Positions 1 to 7,066 of a stretch of DNA of 64,000 nucleotides are shown in pieces. Position 1 is the first letter of the stretch. Each line of letters opens with the position of its first letter. Below the pieces are notes generated by a model. That model saw only the letters and a list, made by a program, of their open reading frames with translations, had not been told where the DNA came from and ran no database searches. The position numbers and the translations under genes are program-made. This DNA is from DATBGZ01 sp963803115 (GTDB taxonomy: Bacteria; Actinomycetota; Actinomycetes; Mycobacteriales; Micromonosporaceae): the NCBI GenBank assembly GCA_963803115.1, contig CAWDLN010000019.1:62001-126000 (forward strand), written 5' to 3'.

Positions 1-1
1 G

Positions 2-844
2 GCGCCGTTGTTCGCCCGCATCGTCGACCTGCTTGAGGAGCTCCGCTTCGACTCGCTCTGGCTCTCCGACCGGGCCACCGGCAGCTCGCTGGATCCGTTG
101 TCTGCCCTGGCCTTCGCGGCCGGCCGCACAACCCGGCTCAAGCTCGGCACGAGCGCGCTGGTCGTGCCAGGACGCAACCCGGTGCTCTTGGCGCGTGAGA
201 TGGCCAACGTGGATTACCTGAGCGGGGGTCGCTTCCTGCCAGTGCTCGGTCTGGGCCGAACCGACGCGCGCGAGCATGAGGCGTTCGGCGTGCGCCGCGG
301 CGAACGGGGTGGGTGGTTCGAGGAAGCGGTTCCGCTCATGAGACGACTGTGGCGGGAGGACTCCGTGACCCACCCCGGGCCACGCTTTCCTGTCACCGAC
401 CTGACGATCCGGCCCAAGCCGGTGGGTCGGATGGAGGTGTGGATCGGTGGCCGGTCTCTGCGCGAGTACGACCGCGCCGGTCGCCTCGCCCAGGGCTGGC
501 TCGGCAGCTTCCAGACTCCCGACGAGGCGGGCTTCGCCCGGGAACAGATCGTGACAGCGTGCCAACTGCACAACAGATCCATTGACGAAGACCACTACGG
601 CATGGTGCTCCCCTACGCGCGAACGCATGTCGCCCAACCGGTCCTCGAGTTCACCGCCCGGGTGCGGCCGGACGTACCCGCGTCCGAACTCGTGCCCGTG
701 GGGGAGGACGCGCTCAAGGCGACCGTGGAGCGCTTTGTCGGCCGGGGGATCACCAAGTTCGTACTGATGCCGGCCGGCGCTCCGCCTTCCTGGGAAGACG
801 AGCTGCACTGGCTCTCCCCTATCGTCCGGGCGATCGAGGCCTGA
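2..844 (+). CDS. LLM-class flavin-dependent oxidoreductase (5' end outside window)
   Basis: The reading frame is open to the left edge, so the start and first beta strand of the TIM barrel lie outside the window. About 280 residues remain. The segments ELRFDSLWLSD, TTRLKLGTSALVVPGRNP and GGRFLPVLGLGR follow the order seen in bacterial luciferase-like (LLM) monooxygenases, which use reduced flavin or F420 to oxidise or reduce small molecules. The C-terminal part holds VWIGGRS, the usual second barrel segment. The substrate cannot be read from the sequence. The TTG at position 8 could be mistaken for a start, but it falls after the expected N-terminal strand. The gene converges on the small membrane protein gene that ends at 846. 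Confidence 0.85.
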   Translation, partial: APLFARIVDLLEELRFDSLWLSDRATGSSLDPLSALAFAAGRTTRLKLGTSALVVPGRNPVLLAREMANVDYLSGGRFLPVLGLGRTDAREHEAFGVRRGERGGWFEEAVPLMRRLWREDSVTHPGPRFPVTDLTIRPKPVGRMEVWIGGRSLREYDRAGRLAQGWLGSFQTPDEAGFAREQIVTACQLHNRSIDEDHYGMVLPYARTHVAQPVLEFTARVRPDVPASELVPVGEDALKATVERFVGRGITKFVLMPAGAPPSWEDELHWLSPIVRAIEA

Positions 845-845
845 C

Positions 846-1073
846 CTACCAGTCGAAATCATCGTCGGGTCCAGGCCGGTATTCGATCCAGCCGAGCACC
901 ACCACGAAGGGCCACGCGCCCGCGCCCAGCGTCGCCAGGATCGCATCGCGACTCGTATGCCCGGTCGACAGCGCCACCGTCAGCGGCCCGCAACAGGCAA
1001 GCGTCAACAACACGAATCCCCCGACGGCCAGCCGCTTCTCGCGGCGGCCGTGGCGGGTTCGCCTGGATGGCAT
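846..1073 (-). CDS. small two-span membrane protein, function unknown
   Basis: This predicted 75-residue protein starts at an ATG with a GGGAG-type ribosome site about ten bases upstream. The N-terminus is strongly basic (MPSRRTRHGRREKRL). Two hydrophobic segments follow: one around LAVGGFVLLTLACCGPL and one around AILATLGAGAWPFVVVLG. The tail is acidic (PGPDDDFDW). The positive-inside rule suggests that both ends are cytoplasmic. I do not recognise the family. It may be co-transcribed with the broken lipoprotein-like reading frame upstream, whose inferred stop at 1097-1099 lies just before this start. It could be a chance frame, but the charge and hydrophobicity pattern favours a real gene. 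Confidence 0.5.
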   Translation of the reverse strand: MPSRRTRHGRREKRLAVGGFVLLTLACCGPLTVALSTGHTSRDAILATLGAGAWPFVVVLGWIEYRPGPDDDFDW

Positions 1074-1096
1074 CGCTGGAGGCTCCCGATGGGGCC

Positions 1097-1389
1097 TCAC
1101 TGTCCGAGATGGACGGTTGCGGACATCGTCCCTCCTATGTGGTGGGTACCTTGGCGGCTCCGCGGGCGCACCCTGATCGACTCCGGGAGCTCCGGCGCGG
1201 CCGGGCCGGCCGTGCCGGAACAGGGCGACAGCACCTCGCCGGCGGAGAGCAGGCGGGCCTCATCGACGGAGCCCTTGAGGGTGACGAACAGGCGTACCCG
1301 TGCTCGCCGCACGCGGCGGCACCCAGTGTGACCAGCAACACCGCCGCCATCATCGTTGCCCTTCGCGTTACCCCGTACGCTCCGATCAT
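1097..1389 (-). pseudogene. possible small lipoprotein gene with a frameshift
   Basis: One minus-strand frame begins at 1389, or at the double ATG at 1353/1350 with an AAGGG site, and encodes a lipoprotein-type signal (VLLVTLGAAACGEHG). Near position 1290 this frame turns into low-complexity sequence. A different frame then takes over with a more protein-like composition (RLFVTLKGSVDEARLLSAGEV) and stops at 1097-1099. Joining the two gives a lipoprotein of about 85-95 residues. A one-base deletion, or a two-base insertion, near 1290 would explain the break. It could be a sequencing error, real decay, or two unrelated frames. No family is recognised. Confidence 0.35.
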
Positions 1390-1606
1390 TGGCCGAGGCG
1401 ACCTCTGACCCAGTGGTAGCAGACACAGACCACTGTGGACAGTCGCTGACGTTGGGGTAAACGATCGGTTACGCGCGCGCGACGACGAACGAACGGCGAC
1501 TGCGCAGAACGGCTCCGCCACCGGATCGACGTGCTACCCTTTGAGTCTCTTGTACCAATTGCGCAGGCTCCTCCCGCCTGCGTTCCCGCCGGTAGGGGGT
1601 GGCGCC

Positions 1607-3154
1607 GTGGTCTCCGCCACAGGGACTCCCCCGATCGGCACGGAGCAGCGACCACCACCGCGGTCGCCCGGCCCGAAGCGACCCCACGGCTTCCTGCGCG
1701 AGATCCGCTCGGTGCCCAGCCTGGTGGTGGTGATCGTGTGCCTTCTGCTCGGTGTGCCGGCGGCGATCCTGCTCACCCCCGACCAGCACACCACCGTGGC
1801 GGGTCAGGACATCGCCGTCGGCGCGCGGCTGCCGTCGCTGTCCTGGTCTGGACCGGCGCAGCTACGGCAGATCGGAAACACCGAGCTCGACATCGTGCCG
1901 CTGCAGATCCACGGACCGCTGCGTCCACGGATCACCCTCGGTCCGGTGCAGCGCAACGCCGCCGCCGTAGCGGCCCTCAATCCGGCCAACGGCGATCCTC
2001 GCGCCAACGCCACGAACGCCATCAGAACCGCATTCATCCGGTGGTACGCGTGGGCGGCGGTGATCCTCCTCGCGATCACCATCGCGCTCGTCACGACCGC
2101 GGGCTATCTTCGGATCCTGTTTACCCTGCGACGCCACAGCCGCGCGACCGACGAGACGCTGACCATCGTCCAGCTGTGGCATCGCGGCCGAACCCAGATC
2201 CGTGGCATGGGCATCGCCGCCGTTGCAACGACGCTTATCGCCTGGGCCGGGTGTGGCGCGCTCGCCTACTCGGGCACCGTCGACGGCCTCAGGGGAGTGC
2301 GGTCGCTCGCCGATCTCGTCGGCACCTACTACGCGGCGCCGGCACCGGTCGGGCCGAAGGTCGACGGCTTCGTCGGGGCGGTCATCGGCGACTCCCGGGC
2401 CGCCCGCGCCGGTGGCACGATCGCGGCCGACGCGACCGAGGATGACAAGGCTTGTAGCCGCAGCACGGATTCGCTCGCCGCCGAGATCACGGGGCTTGGC
2501 TTGGTGCCGGTCAAGAACCTGGCCTGTTCGGGTGCAACGATCTCCAACGGCCTTCGCGGTCCCCAGAGCGCCGGCGGGCGCGCTCTCTCACCGCAGGTTG
2601 GGTTGCTGGAACAGATGCAGGGGCTGAAGTTCGTCGTCGTCGTGATCGGCCCCAACGACCTGGGCTGGAGCGACCAGCTGCGGTACTGCTACGGCGTGAC
2701 CGATTGCCATGACCGCCTGACCGAGGGCGAGTTCACGTATCGGCTCGCCGCGTTCGACACCAACTATGGCGACCTGCTGCACGACCTCAACGATGTGCCC
2801 GGCGCGCCGAAGGTGATCGTGATGAGTTCCTATGACATCTTCGCGCCGGAGGCCTCCTGCCCCGACGCTCACGGACCGGTCGGCGCGGTCGGTCTGAGTG
2901 CGCAGAACATCCAGCTACTCATCAACCGCAACCAGCAATTCAACGACGTACTCGCGGCGGGTGCCGAGAAGTACGGGTTCCAGATCGCCCGGCCGGTGTT
3001 GACACCGCTGTGCGGCCAGCCGGCCGACAACCTCGGCCCCGACATCCAAGGCCTCGGTGACCCGGCCCCCTTCCATCCGACCGGGATCGGCATGCTACGC
3101 CTCGCCTCCTCGGTGGTCCGGCTGCTCGGCGCCGCGACCAGCGTGCCGAACTAG
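1607..3154 (+). CDS. membrane-anchored SGNH/GDSL-type hydrolase
   Basis: I place the start at the GTG at 1607, which follows a GTAGGGGG ribosome site; the open frame extends 22 codons further upstream without such a site. The predicted protein has 515 residues. A proline-rich cytoplasmic N-terminus is followed by a membrane segment at about 36-57, an extracytoplasmic region, and two more spans at about 148-168 and 201-222. The C-terminal half carries the SGNH blocks: GDSR with the likely nucleophile Ser263, a LACSGAT glycine block, GPND with Asn350, and DPAPFH with the Asp485 and His490 pair. These enzymes usually hydrolyse ester bonds in lipids, acetylated sugars or cell-wall polymers. The topology would place the catalytic domain outside the cell, consistent with an envelope substrate. 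The exact substrate is unknown. Confidence 0.8.
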   Translation: MVSATGTPPIGTEQRPPPRSPGPKRPHGFLREIRSVPSLVVVIVCLLLGVPAAILLTPDQHTTVAGQDIAVGARLPSLSWSGPAQLRQIGNTELDIVPLQIHGPLRPRITLGPVQRNAAAVAALNPANGDPRANATNAIRTAFIRWYAWAAVILLAITIALVTTAGYLRILFTLRRHSRATDETLTIVQLWHRGRTQIRGMGIAAVATTLIAWAGCGALAYSGTVDGLRGVRSLADLVGTYYAAPAPVGPKVDGFVGAVIGDSRAARAGGTIAADATEDDKACSRSTDSLAAEITGLGLVPVKNLACSGATISNGLRGPQSAGGRALSPQVGLLEQMQGLKFVVVVIGPNDLGWSDQLRYCYGVTDCHDRLTEGEFTYRLAAFDTNYGDLLHDLNDVPGAPKVIVMSSYDIFAPEASCPDAHGPVGAVGLSAQNIQLLINRNQQFNDVLAAGAEKYGFQIARPVLTPLCGQPADNLGPDIQGLGDPAPFHPTGIGMLRLASSVVRLLGAATSVPN

Positions 3155-3199
3155 GACAGGGCCAAATTAGGACAGGGCCAAATTAGGACAGGGCCAAAT
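3152..3199. repeat. three tandem copies of a 16-bp unit starting in a stop codon
   Basis: The unit TAGGACAGGGCCAAAT occurs three times head to tail at 3152-3167, 3168-3183 and 3184-3199. A degenerate fourth copy (TACGACAGAATC) begins at 3200. The first three bases are the stop codon of the SGNH hydrolase gene. The array lies about 80 bp upstream of the aminotransferase-like gene, so it may act in that promoter or simply be slippage-prone DNA. Confidence 0.9.
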
Positions 3200-3275
3200 T
3201 ACGACAGAATCCAGACATTCGATCGACGACGAATACCCTTGTGACAACGCTGGCGACAAAGCCAGGAGGTGTCAT

Positions 3276-4976
3276 ATGGCTAATCCGATCATCGACGCGC
3301 CTCAGCACGCCGCGGACGTGCTCGACCGGGTGCGCGCTGGCCTCATCGGCGATACGGAGGTGATGGTCGGGCCGTACGGCCCGCGGCGCATTGTGTACGC
3401 CGACCACACCGCCTCGGGCCGGGCGGTGGACTTCGTCGAGGATGCGATCCGCACACGGGTGCTGCCGTGGTACGGGAACACGCACAGCGAGAGCTCCGCG
3501 ACCGCTCGCCAGACGACAAGGTTCCGGGAGGAGGCTCGAGCGCTGATCCACCGGTCGGTTGGCGGCACCGACGACCATGTGGTGATCTTCACGGGCTCGG
3601 GCTGCACCGGAGCTGTTGCCAAGATGGTGGCAGTGCTCGGCCTGGCCCCCGGCCGGCCATGGCCCGCTCCTCGACCGGTCGTGTTCGTGGGACCGTACGA
3701 ACACCACTCCAACGAGCTGCAGTGGCGGGAGTCGGCCGCCGACGTGGTCGCCGTACCGGCCGACGCCGTCGGCCAGATCGACCTGGTGGCGCTCGAAACC
3801 ACCCTTCTCGCGCACGCTGACCGCCCGCTCAAGATTGGGAGCTTCTCGGCCGCGTCCAACGTGACCGGCGTGACCTCCGATACGGACGCTGTCGCCTCCA
3901 TGCTGCACCGGCATGGGGCACTGTCCTTTTGGGACTACGCGGCCGCCGGGCCGTACCTTCCGATCCGAGTCGGCGAGAGCGCCCCCGCTCGTGGCGACCA
4001 CAAGGACGCGGTCTTTCTGTCACCGCACAAGTTCGTTGGCGGTCCTCAGAGCCCGGGCGTGCTGGTCGCGCGGCGGGATTTGTTCCACAACCAGGTACCG
4101 ACCGTGCCCGCCGGCGGCGTCATCACCTATGTCAGCCCCGCCGGCCAGTGGTACGCAGACGACCCCGTTGTCCGCGAGGAGGGCGGCACGCCGGCGATCG
4201 TGGAGTCGATCCGCGCTGGCCTCGCCTTCGGGCTCAAGGAGGCGATCGGCTGCCAGCTCATCAATGAACTCGACGATCGGTACGTCCGGCGCGCCCTCGA
4301 CCGTTGGTCGGCGAACCCGTGCATCGAGTTGCTCGGCAGCGCGACCGCCGCTCGCCTGCCGATCGTTTCGTTCCGGGTCCGGCACGAGAACCGGTTCCTG
4401 CATCACCACTTCGTGGTCGCCGTCCTCAATGACCTGTTCGGCATCCAGGCCCGCGGCGGTTGCTCCTGTGCCGGGCCATACGGCCACTACCTGCTCGGCA
4501 TCGACGCCGATCGGGCGCACGCCATCCAACGTCAGGTCAGCGATGGGTACCTCGGCAGCAAGCCGGGCTGGAGCCGGATAACGTTCAACTACGTCATGAC
4601 GGAGTCCACTGTGGACTACATCATCGAGGCAGTCGACCTGATCGGCCGGTACGGTCACCGACTGCTGGGCGACTACCGCTTCGACCCCGGCTCGGGACAC
4701 TGGCAGCACCACCGCGTGACCCAGCCGGCACCGGCGGCCTTCGCGGACGTACTCGAGGCAGCCCTGTCCGGTCCGCGCCCAGCTCCGTCCCCGAGCACGC
4801 CAGAGATCCCGGCCGCGCTCGTCGCCGACGCGCTCGCCGCCGGATACCTCCAGCACGCCCGGACATTGCTCGCCGCGGCGGCGTCCGGCGTCGACCCCCG
4901 CGTGCCCGAACTCCCACCTGGATTCGAGGCGCTGCGCGAGTTTCACCTTCCGCCGGTGTGCCTCACGCCGAACTGA
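3276..4976 (+). CDS. PLP-dependent aminotransferase class V-fold enzyme (cysteine desulfurase-like)
   Basis: A strong ribosome site (AGGAGGTG) lies seven bases before the ATG. The 566-residue protein has the layout of fold-type I, class V PLP enzymes: YADHTASGR near 41-49, GSGCTGAVAK near 108-116, FWDYAAAGPYLPI around 219-230 with the cofactor-binding Asp220, and SPHKF with the probable Schiff-base Lys252. A CSCAGPYGHYLLGID motif follows in the C-terminal half, resembling the region that holds the persulfide cysteine in cysteine desulfurases and selenocysteine lyases. The protein is longer than a typical NifS/SufS (about 400 residues) because of an added helical C-terminus. The reaction is uncertain. 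The 3' end overlaps the convergent MarR-GNAT gene by 14 bases. Confidence 0.8.
   Translation: MANPIIDAPQHAADVLDRVRAGLIGDTEVMVGPYGPRRIVYADHTASGRAVDFVEDAIRTRVLPWYGNTHSESSATARQTTRFREEARALIHRSVGGTDDHVVIFTGSGCTGAVAKMVAVLGLAPGRPWPAPRPVVFVGPYEHHSNELQWRESAADVVAVPADAVGQIDLVALETTLLAHADRPLKIGSFSAASNVTGVTSDTDAVASMLHRHGALSFWDYAAAGPYLPIRVGESAPARGDHKDAVFLSPHKFVGGPQSPGVLVARRDLFHNQVPTVPAGGVITYVSPAGQWYADDPVVREEGGTPAIVESIRAGLAFGLKEAIGCQLINELDDRYVRRALDRWSANPCIELLGSATAARLPIVSFRVRHENRFLHHHFVVAVLNDLFGIQARGGCSCAGPYGHYLLGIDADRAHAIQRQVSDGYLGSKPGWSRITFNYVMTESTVDYIIEAVDLIGRYGHRLLGDYRFDPGSGHWQHHRVTQPAPAAFADVLEAALSGPRPAPSPSTPEIPAALVADALAAGYLQHARTLLAAAASGVDPRVPELPPGFEALREFHLPPVCLTPN
4605..4615. repeat. exact copy of the TCCACWGTGGA palindrome
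   Basis: This copy lies inside the aminotransferase-like gene in frame 0, where it is read as the codons TCC ACT GTG GAC (Ser-Thr-Val-Asp). It uses the ACT threonine codon, which is uncommon in DNA this rich in G and C. Confidence 0.85.
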
Positions 4977-5853
4977 GGTCCTTCTCGAACCAGTGATGGG
5001 CGTACGGCTCGTTGTTGAAGGGGGCCACCTCCCCGTAGCCACGCGCCCGGTAGAGCGCGATCGCCTCGGTCAGCGCCTCATTGGTTTCCAGCCGTACGGT
5101 CGAGAGTCCCGATTCGGTGGCGTGACGTTCGAGCTCGGCGAGCAACCGCCCGCCGAGACCAAGCCCCCGCATGGTGGGTGCCACCCACATCCGTTTGATC
5201 TCGGCGGGCTCGTGGCCGTGGAATTTCAGGGCGCCACATCCGACCGGCTCGCCGTGCAGGGTCGCCACGAGAAGCAGGCCGGCCGGCGCCGTCAACTCGG
5301 CCTCGGTGGCAGAGATGCTCCGGTCTGGGTCGAATCCGCGGTCGAAGCGCTGCGATAACTCGGCGTAGTACGCACCGATGCTCGCTCGAGCGTGCGGGTG
5401 CCGCGGGTCGCACGCCACGATCCGCACCGACGAGGCGGTGAGCAGGCACTCCACTTCTGTCATCGCGGCGACCAGGCGGGTGCGCTGGCGCTCGTCGAGC
5501 GGGTTCAGGATGTCGGCCGCGAGGTCATCGGACCGGGCGTCGAGCACGGCGCGCTCGGCCCGCCCGGCCGCGGTGAGCCGTACCGTCCGGACTCTCGCGT
5601 CCGCGTCGTTCGCCGCGACCACCACCAGCCCATCGGATTCGAGCGCCCGCAGAATCCGGCTCAGGTAGCCCGAATCGAGACCGAGCCGTGATCGCAGGGA
5701 TCGCGCGTCGGAACCCTGCGGACTGATCTCCCACAGCACTCTGGACTGGCCCAACGGGCGCTGCCGCGACAAGTAGCTGTCGTTGAGCGCCCCGACGCGC
5801 TGGGTCACCGCGCGGTTGAACCGACGTACCTGTTCCACCATCTCGACGTCCAT
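4963..5853 (-). CDS. MarR-type HTH / GNAT acetyltransferase fusion regulator
   Basis: The ATG at 5853 gives a 296-residue protein; the open frame runs much further upstream, but only as antisense of ackA. The first 145 or so residues form a MarR-type winged helix (GLDSGYLSRILRALESDGLV as recognition region, then a wing with DADARVRTVRLTAAG). The second half is a GNAT acetyltransferase, with MWVAPTMRGLGLGGRLLAELE as the acetyl-CoA-binding motif A and ALYRARGYGEV as motif B. This fused architecture is known in actinobacteria and proteobacteria, usually with unknown acetylation targets. The gene is divergent from ackA-xfp. A perfect palindrome covers its start codon, so autoregulation and control of the acetate-forming operon are likely. 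An effector such as acetyl-CoA or acetyl phosphate is only a guess. Confidence 0.85.
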   Translation of the reverse strand: MDVEMVEQVRRFNRAVTQRVGALNDSYLSRQRPLGQSRVLWEISPQGSDARSLRSRLGLDSGYLSRILRALESDGLVVVAANDADARVRTVRLTAAGRAERAVLDARSDDLAADILNPLDERQRTRLVAAMTEVECLLTASSVRIVACDPRHPHARASIGAYYAELSQRFDRGFDPDRSISATEAELTAPAGLLLVATLHGEPVGCGALKFHGHEPAEIKRMWVAPTMRGLGLGGRLLAELERHATESGLSTVRLETNEALTEAIALYRARGYGEVAPFNNEPYAHHWFEKDLSSA

Positions 5854-5876
5854 TCTCTGACTGTAGTCAGAGAATG
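5851..5876. promoter_or_regulatory. 26-bp perfect palindrome, probable MarR operator
   Basis: Two 12-base arms (CATTCTCTGACT and its exact complement) are separated by a GT dinucleotide. The left arm includes the start codon of the MarR-GNAT gene. The site lies 22 bases before the GTG of ackA. MarR proteins bind palindromes of this size as dimers, so a regulator bound here should block its own transcription or translation and probably the divergent ackA promoter. Confidence 0.8.
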
Positions 5877-5898
5877 CGAGACGCGTAGGGTCGGCCTG

Positions 5899-7011
5899 GT
5901 GATCCTGGTCCTCAACAGTGGATCGTCGTCGCTCAAGTACCGGTTGCTGGACCCAGTCGATCCGCCTGGACACGGCGGCACGGTCGAGCGCATCGGTGAC
6001 GCCGCGCTGGATCACGTCTTGGCTGAACTGGACAGCCGCGACGTTCACGCTGTCGGCCATCGGGTGGTGCACGGTGGCGCCCGGTTCACCCAGCCGACCC
6101 TGATCGATGGCGACGTGTTGCGGGCGATCCGGGACCTGGTCCCGCTGGCCCCGCTGCACAATCCCGGTGCCATCGCCGGGATCGAAGCCGCGCTCCAAGC
6201 CTTCCCGGGCGTGCCGCAGGTTGCTGTCTTCGATACCGCGTTCCACGCCGACCTGCCCGAGACCGCGTCCACGTACGCCATCGACGCCGCGGTCGCTCGC
6301 AAGCATGGCCTGCGACGGTACGGCTTCCACGGCATCTCCCACCGGTTCGTCGCCGAGCGCACCGCGCGGTTGCTGGTCCGGCCTCTTCACGAGCTCAATC
6401 TGATCGTGCTGCATCTCGGCAACGGGGCCAGCGCCGCGGCAATCCGCAGTGGACGAAGTGTGGAGACGTCGATGGGCTTCACTCCGCTTGAGGGTCTGGT
6501 GATGGGCACCCGCTCCGGCGACGTGGACCCGGCGATTCTGATCTATCTGCAGCGCGAGGCGGGGATGTCCGCCGATGAGGTGGCTGACCTGCTCGAGCAG
6601 CGCAGCGGATTGCTCGGTCTCTGCGGGCGCGGCGACGTCCGGTCGGTGCTCGTCGCGCGCGAGTCCGGCGACGAAGCCGCGGCCCTGGCCGTGGCCGTGT
6701 ATTGCCACCGCATCCGCAAGTACGTCGGCGCCTACCATGCGGTGCTCGGGAACCTGGACGCGATCGTGTTCACGGCCGGCGTCGGCGAGCACGCCGCCGC
6801 CATCCGCGCGGAGGCGCTGGCCGGTCTGGAGAACCTTGGCATCGCGGTCGACCCGGTCCGCAACGAGACCGGCGACGCCGCCCGCGTGATCTCGCCTCCG
6901 CACAATGCCGTGGCGGTCTGCGTCGTGCCGACCGACGAGGAGTTGGCCATCGCGGAGGAGGTGGCCACCTTGCTTGCGAATGGATCCAGCCAATCGGCTC
7001 CGATCCGGTAG
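5899..7011 (+). CDS. ackA: acetate kinase
   Basis: The gene starts with GTG after an AGGG site. The 370-residue protein is slightly shorter than the usual 390-400 but carries the full ASKHA signature set: LNSGSSSLKY at 5-14, VGHRVVHGG, VFDTAFHADLP, YGFHGISHR, LHLGNGASAAAI, SMGFTPLEGLVMGTRSGDVD and FTAGVGEHAA. It converts acetyl phosphate and ADP to acetate and ATP in the cytoplasm. The next gene, 55 bases downstream, is phosphoketolase, which makes acetyl phosphate, so the two form a substrate-level phosphorylation unit. No phosphotransacetylase gene is present here. Control by the divergent MarR-GNAT protein is inferred from the shared palindrome. Confidence 0.95.
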   Translation: MILVLNSGSSSLKYRLLDPVDPPGHGGTVERIGDAALDHVLAELDSRDVHAVGHRVVHGGARFTQPTLIDGDVLRAIRDLVPLAPLHNPGAIAGIEAALQAFPGVPQVAVFDTAFHADLPETASTYAIDAAVARKHGLRRYGFHGISHRFVAERTARLLVRPLHELNLIVLHLGNGASAAAIRSGRSVETSMGFTPLEGLVMGTRSGDVDPAILIYLQREAGMSADEVADLLEQRSGLLGLCGRGDVRSVLVARESGDEAAALAVAVYCHRIRKYVGAYHAVLGNLDAIVFTAGVGEHAAAIRAEALAGLENLGIAVDPVRNETGDAARVISPPHNAVAVCVVPTDEELAIAEEVATLLANGSSQSAPIR

Positions 7012-7066
7012 GCATGCTCGCGACACTGGTGGGTACGTGCCTCGAGTGCCAACCCGTGGAGAGACC

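Noticed and set aside
1531..2445. Plus-strand arginine- and proline-rich frame overlapping the SGNH hydrolase
   Set aside because: The translation is low complexity. The SGNH frame has clear catalytic motifs and membrane helices.
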